Below, piece after piece: positions 62,190 to 64,000 of a stretch of DNA of 64,000 bases. A program made the translations under genes and the position numbers. The notes beneath the pieces are model-generated. The model worked only from the letters and a program-made list of their open reading frames with translations, did no database searches and had not been told where the DNA came from. How positions within the stretch are numbered: the first letter of the stretch is position 1; every line of letters begins with the position of its first letter. This stretch comes from Hahella sp. HNIBRBA332 (GTDB lineage: Bacteria; Pseudomonadota; Gammaproteobacteria; Pseudomonadales; Oleiphilaceae), in NCBI RefSeq assembly GCF_030719035.1, contig NZ_CP132203.1:3924501-3988500 (forward strand), in the 5' to 3' direction.

Positions 62190-62215
62190 AAAAAAGCGGC
62201 GCATTTGCGCCGCTT
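62190..62215 (-). terminator. intrinsic terminator of the chemotaxis receptor gene
   Basis: Stem AAGCGGCGC (62194-62202), loop ATTT, GCGCCGCTT (62207-62215); in the minus direction it is followed by six T (complement of 62190-62195). Begins 38 bases after the receptor stop. Confidence 0.88.
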
Positions 62216-62252
62216 AGCGTAGCAAGGTCGCATCCATGCGCGGTTATGAAGG

Positions 62253-63797
62253 TTAAATCTTGAATTGACGCACCAAGTCGCGCAGACGTTTGGCGTCCGC
62301 AGAGGACTTCTGGTTCGCTTCGACGGTTTCGCCCGCACGGACAACGGAGTCTTCCGCCACTTTGGCGATATTGACCACGTTTTCGTTGATCTCTGATACC
62401 ACTAGGCTCTGCTCGTGGGCGGCTTCTGCAATGAATGTGCTCATCTCCGTAATCTTGTCCACCGCTCCGGCGATGATTTCGATAGACTTGCCCGCCTCCT
62501 GAACCTGAGTTACGCCATGTTGCGCCTGATCTTTCACCAGTCCCATACCCGCTTTGACTTCCTCGGTGGAGTGTTGCAATCGCGCGATGATCTGCTGAAT
62601 TTCGTCGGTAGACTCATGAGTGCGTTGCGCCAGGGTACGCACTTCGTCCGCCACCACGGCGAAGCCCCGCCCCTGTTCGCCAGCTCGCGCCGCTTCGATT
62701 GCCGCGTTAAGCGCCAGCAAGTTTGTTTGCTCGGAAACACTTTTGATAACGTCCAGGACCGTGCCGATATTCTGACCTTCCACCGCCAGCTTCTCCGTCA
62801 CGTCCGTCGCATGATCCACTTCTTTGGCCAGGCTTTGAATAACCGTGATGGCCTGCTGCACGACTTTCTCGCCCTGCTGCGCCGTTTCATCCGCCTTCTG
62901 CGTAGCCTCTGAGGCCTGCGCCGCACTTTTGGCGACGCCATCGATAGCGGAGGACATTTCCGTACTGGCGGTGGCCACCATATCTATTTGTTGCTGTTGA
63001 TTGCTCATCTCCCTGGAGATTTCCTCCACCTTGCCGCTCGACTCGGTAAAGCTGTGCAACAATTGATCCGAAGTCTCCACGACCTGCCCGATAATGCCCT
63101 GTAGCTTCTCTATAAATATATTGAACTGCTCGCCCAAAGCCGCAAATTCGTCTTTACGCTTGAACTTCAGACGCTGCGTCAAATCTCCGTCACCCTGCGC
63201 GATATCACTGATGGCGCGGGTGACGTTATTCAATGGCGTCAGCACTGTGGTTTTCAGCAGCAAAATCATGACCGCCGCCAAAATAGCGTCCAGAACGATA
63301 ATCTGCACCACCGCTTTCATAAAGACTCGATCCAGAGCGACCTTGATCGGCGTCTGATCAATATAGAGTTCAACTTTACCGACTTTATTTTCCGCACCAC
63401 TTTCCACATAGATCAAATCGCGACTCAAAACCATATCCTGACTCAGGTCGGGCAGATCGGCGCCTTCTTCGACCTTTTTAATTTCTCCTTCGCTGCTTTC
63501 CTTATATTGGGCGGCCAACCTGTTTTCTTCGTTACTAACGACGATGCCGGCCACAATTGCGTCCTGCATTTCCGATTCGATGTTACGGTTCAGGAATTCC
63601 GTTTCGTAGTTCCATATAGGAGCCGGCAGGCTCAGCGACAACCGTCCAAGTATGTTATTCGCGCTTTTTTCAAGTCTCGCCTGTACTTCGCTTTTCGTCG
63701 TCGAGTAATCGAAGTATCCGAAACCGATCAACATAAGCGTCGCCAGACTTAGAAACAGCAACGGCAAACGGACACTGATACTTGATAAATTCATCAC
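62253..63797 (-). CDS. methyl-accepting chemotaxis protein
   Basis: 514 residues. Membrane segments at about 10-29 and 163-187 flank a periplasmic sensory domain of about 130 residues; HAMP (about 188-245), then the cytoplasmic signalling helices with the hairpin tip NLLALNAAIEAARAGEQGRGF, which is the site of CheA/CheW contact. No C-terminal CheR pentapeptide. The sensory domain does not show Cache or other motif that I can name. Monocistronic with its own terminator. No che cluster here. Confidence 0.93.
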   Translation of the reverse strand: MMNLSSISVRLPLLFLSLATLMLIGFGYFDYSTTKSEVQARLEKSANNILGRLSLSLPAPIWNYETEFLNRNIESEMQDAIVAGIVVSNEENRLAAQYKESSEGEIKKVEEGADLPDLSQDMVLSRDLIYVESGAENKVGKVELYIDQTPIKVALDRVFMKAVVQIIVLDAILAAVMILLLKTTVLTPLNNVTRAISDIAQGDGDLTQRLKFKRKDEFAALGEQFNIFIEKLQGIIGQVVETSDQLLHSFTESSGKVEEISREMSNQQQQIDMVATASTEMSSAIDGVAKSAAQASEATQKADETAQQGEKVVQQAITVIQSLAKEVDHATDVTEKLAVEGQNIGTVLDVIKSVSEQTNLLALNAAIEAARAGEQGRGFAVVADEVRTLAQRTHESTDEIQQIIARLQHSTEEVKAGMGLVKDQAQHGVTQVQEAGKSIEIIAGAVDKITEMSTFIAEAAHEQSLVVSEINENVVNIAKVAEDSVVRAGETVEANQKSSADAKRLRDLVRQFKI

Positions 63798-64000
63798 ACA
63801 GCCTCAAACCGGATCACATGACAGAAATTTGGGCGTACGGAAAGAATTTTCAGGGTTATTCCAAGCTATCCTGGATAACGACCTGATATATGTCGGGAAA
63901 GTTTTCCGCACGTACTTAATGAATAAGTCTATACCATGCTGTGTAATTCGCCATTTTACGCAGGACAATCAGGGCGCAGGCGAAGGAAAAAATTGTAAAA

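Overview
The window is chromosomal DNA from a free-living, probably marine gammaproteobacterium. Gene content and order resemble the Pseudomonas/Hahella branch: mazG-relA-rlmD-cysM next to gacS, recO-era-rnc-lepB-lepA-mucD-mucC-mucB-mucA-algU next to nadB, and ffh-rpsP-rimM-trmD-rplS near xerD-dsbC-hom-thrC-recJ-prfB-lysS. Moderate GC content, the DUF4845 gene between rnc and lepB and the argD-argF-ABC ATPase order suggest a Hahella-like member of the Oceanospirillales. This placement is inference from gene order and protein character; no database search was run. No tRNA, rRNA, prophage, insertion sequence or CRISPR array was recognised.

Layout. 1-8.0 kb, mostly minus strand: 5'-truncated window copy of ppc, a small conserved gene, then mazG, relA, rlmD and cysM. 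8.3-11.2 kb, plus: the hybrid sensor kinase gacS/barA. 11.2-16.6 kb, minus: recO, era, rnc, a DUF4845 gene, lepB, lepA. 16.8-21.2 kb, minus: the envelope-stress module mucD, rseC/mucC, mucB, mucA, algU, with a good sigma-E type promoter in front of algU. 21.5-25.9 kb, plus: nadB, sdhE, ygfX, ygfZ, an HDOD gene. 25.9-37.7 kb, minus: ung, lysS, prfB (with its programmed +1 frameshift), recJ, thrC, hom, alaC, dsbC, xerD, with one small plus-strand lipoprotein gene. 37.8-41.2 kb, minus: rplS, trmD, rimM, rpsP, ffh. 41.5-47.8 kb, plus: a cytochrome c assembly type membrane protein, a CBS-domain CorC/CNNM protein, a YIP1 protein, a DUF1631 protein, a TonB-like protein; then grxD (minus). 48.5-51.7 kb, plus: argD, argF and an orphan ABC ATPase.

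The last part, 51.7-64 kb, holds the accessory material. A 27.6-copy array of the heptamer TCTGAAG follows the ABC ATPase gene directly. Next comes a two-gene plus-strand unit: a membrane-anchored periplasmic protein whose globular domain resembles the propeptide of M72/reprolysin-like metalloproteases, and a secreted metzincin that has no propeptide of its own but carries acidic Asp/Gly/Asn linkers and two carbohydrate-binding-like domains. I propose that the first protein acts in trans as foldase or inhibitor of the second, much as Lif chaperones act on lipases; this is the most novel candidate in the window. An RstA/RstB-like two-component system follows (minus), then olsB-olsA for ornithine lipid synthesis (plus) behind four Pho-box half sites at exact 11-bp spacing, then a SlyD-like FKBP, a large acetyl-CoA hydrolase/transferase and a methyl-accepting chemotaxis protein (minus).
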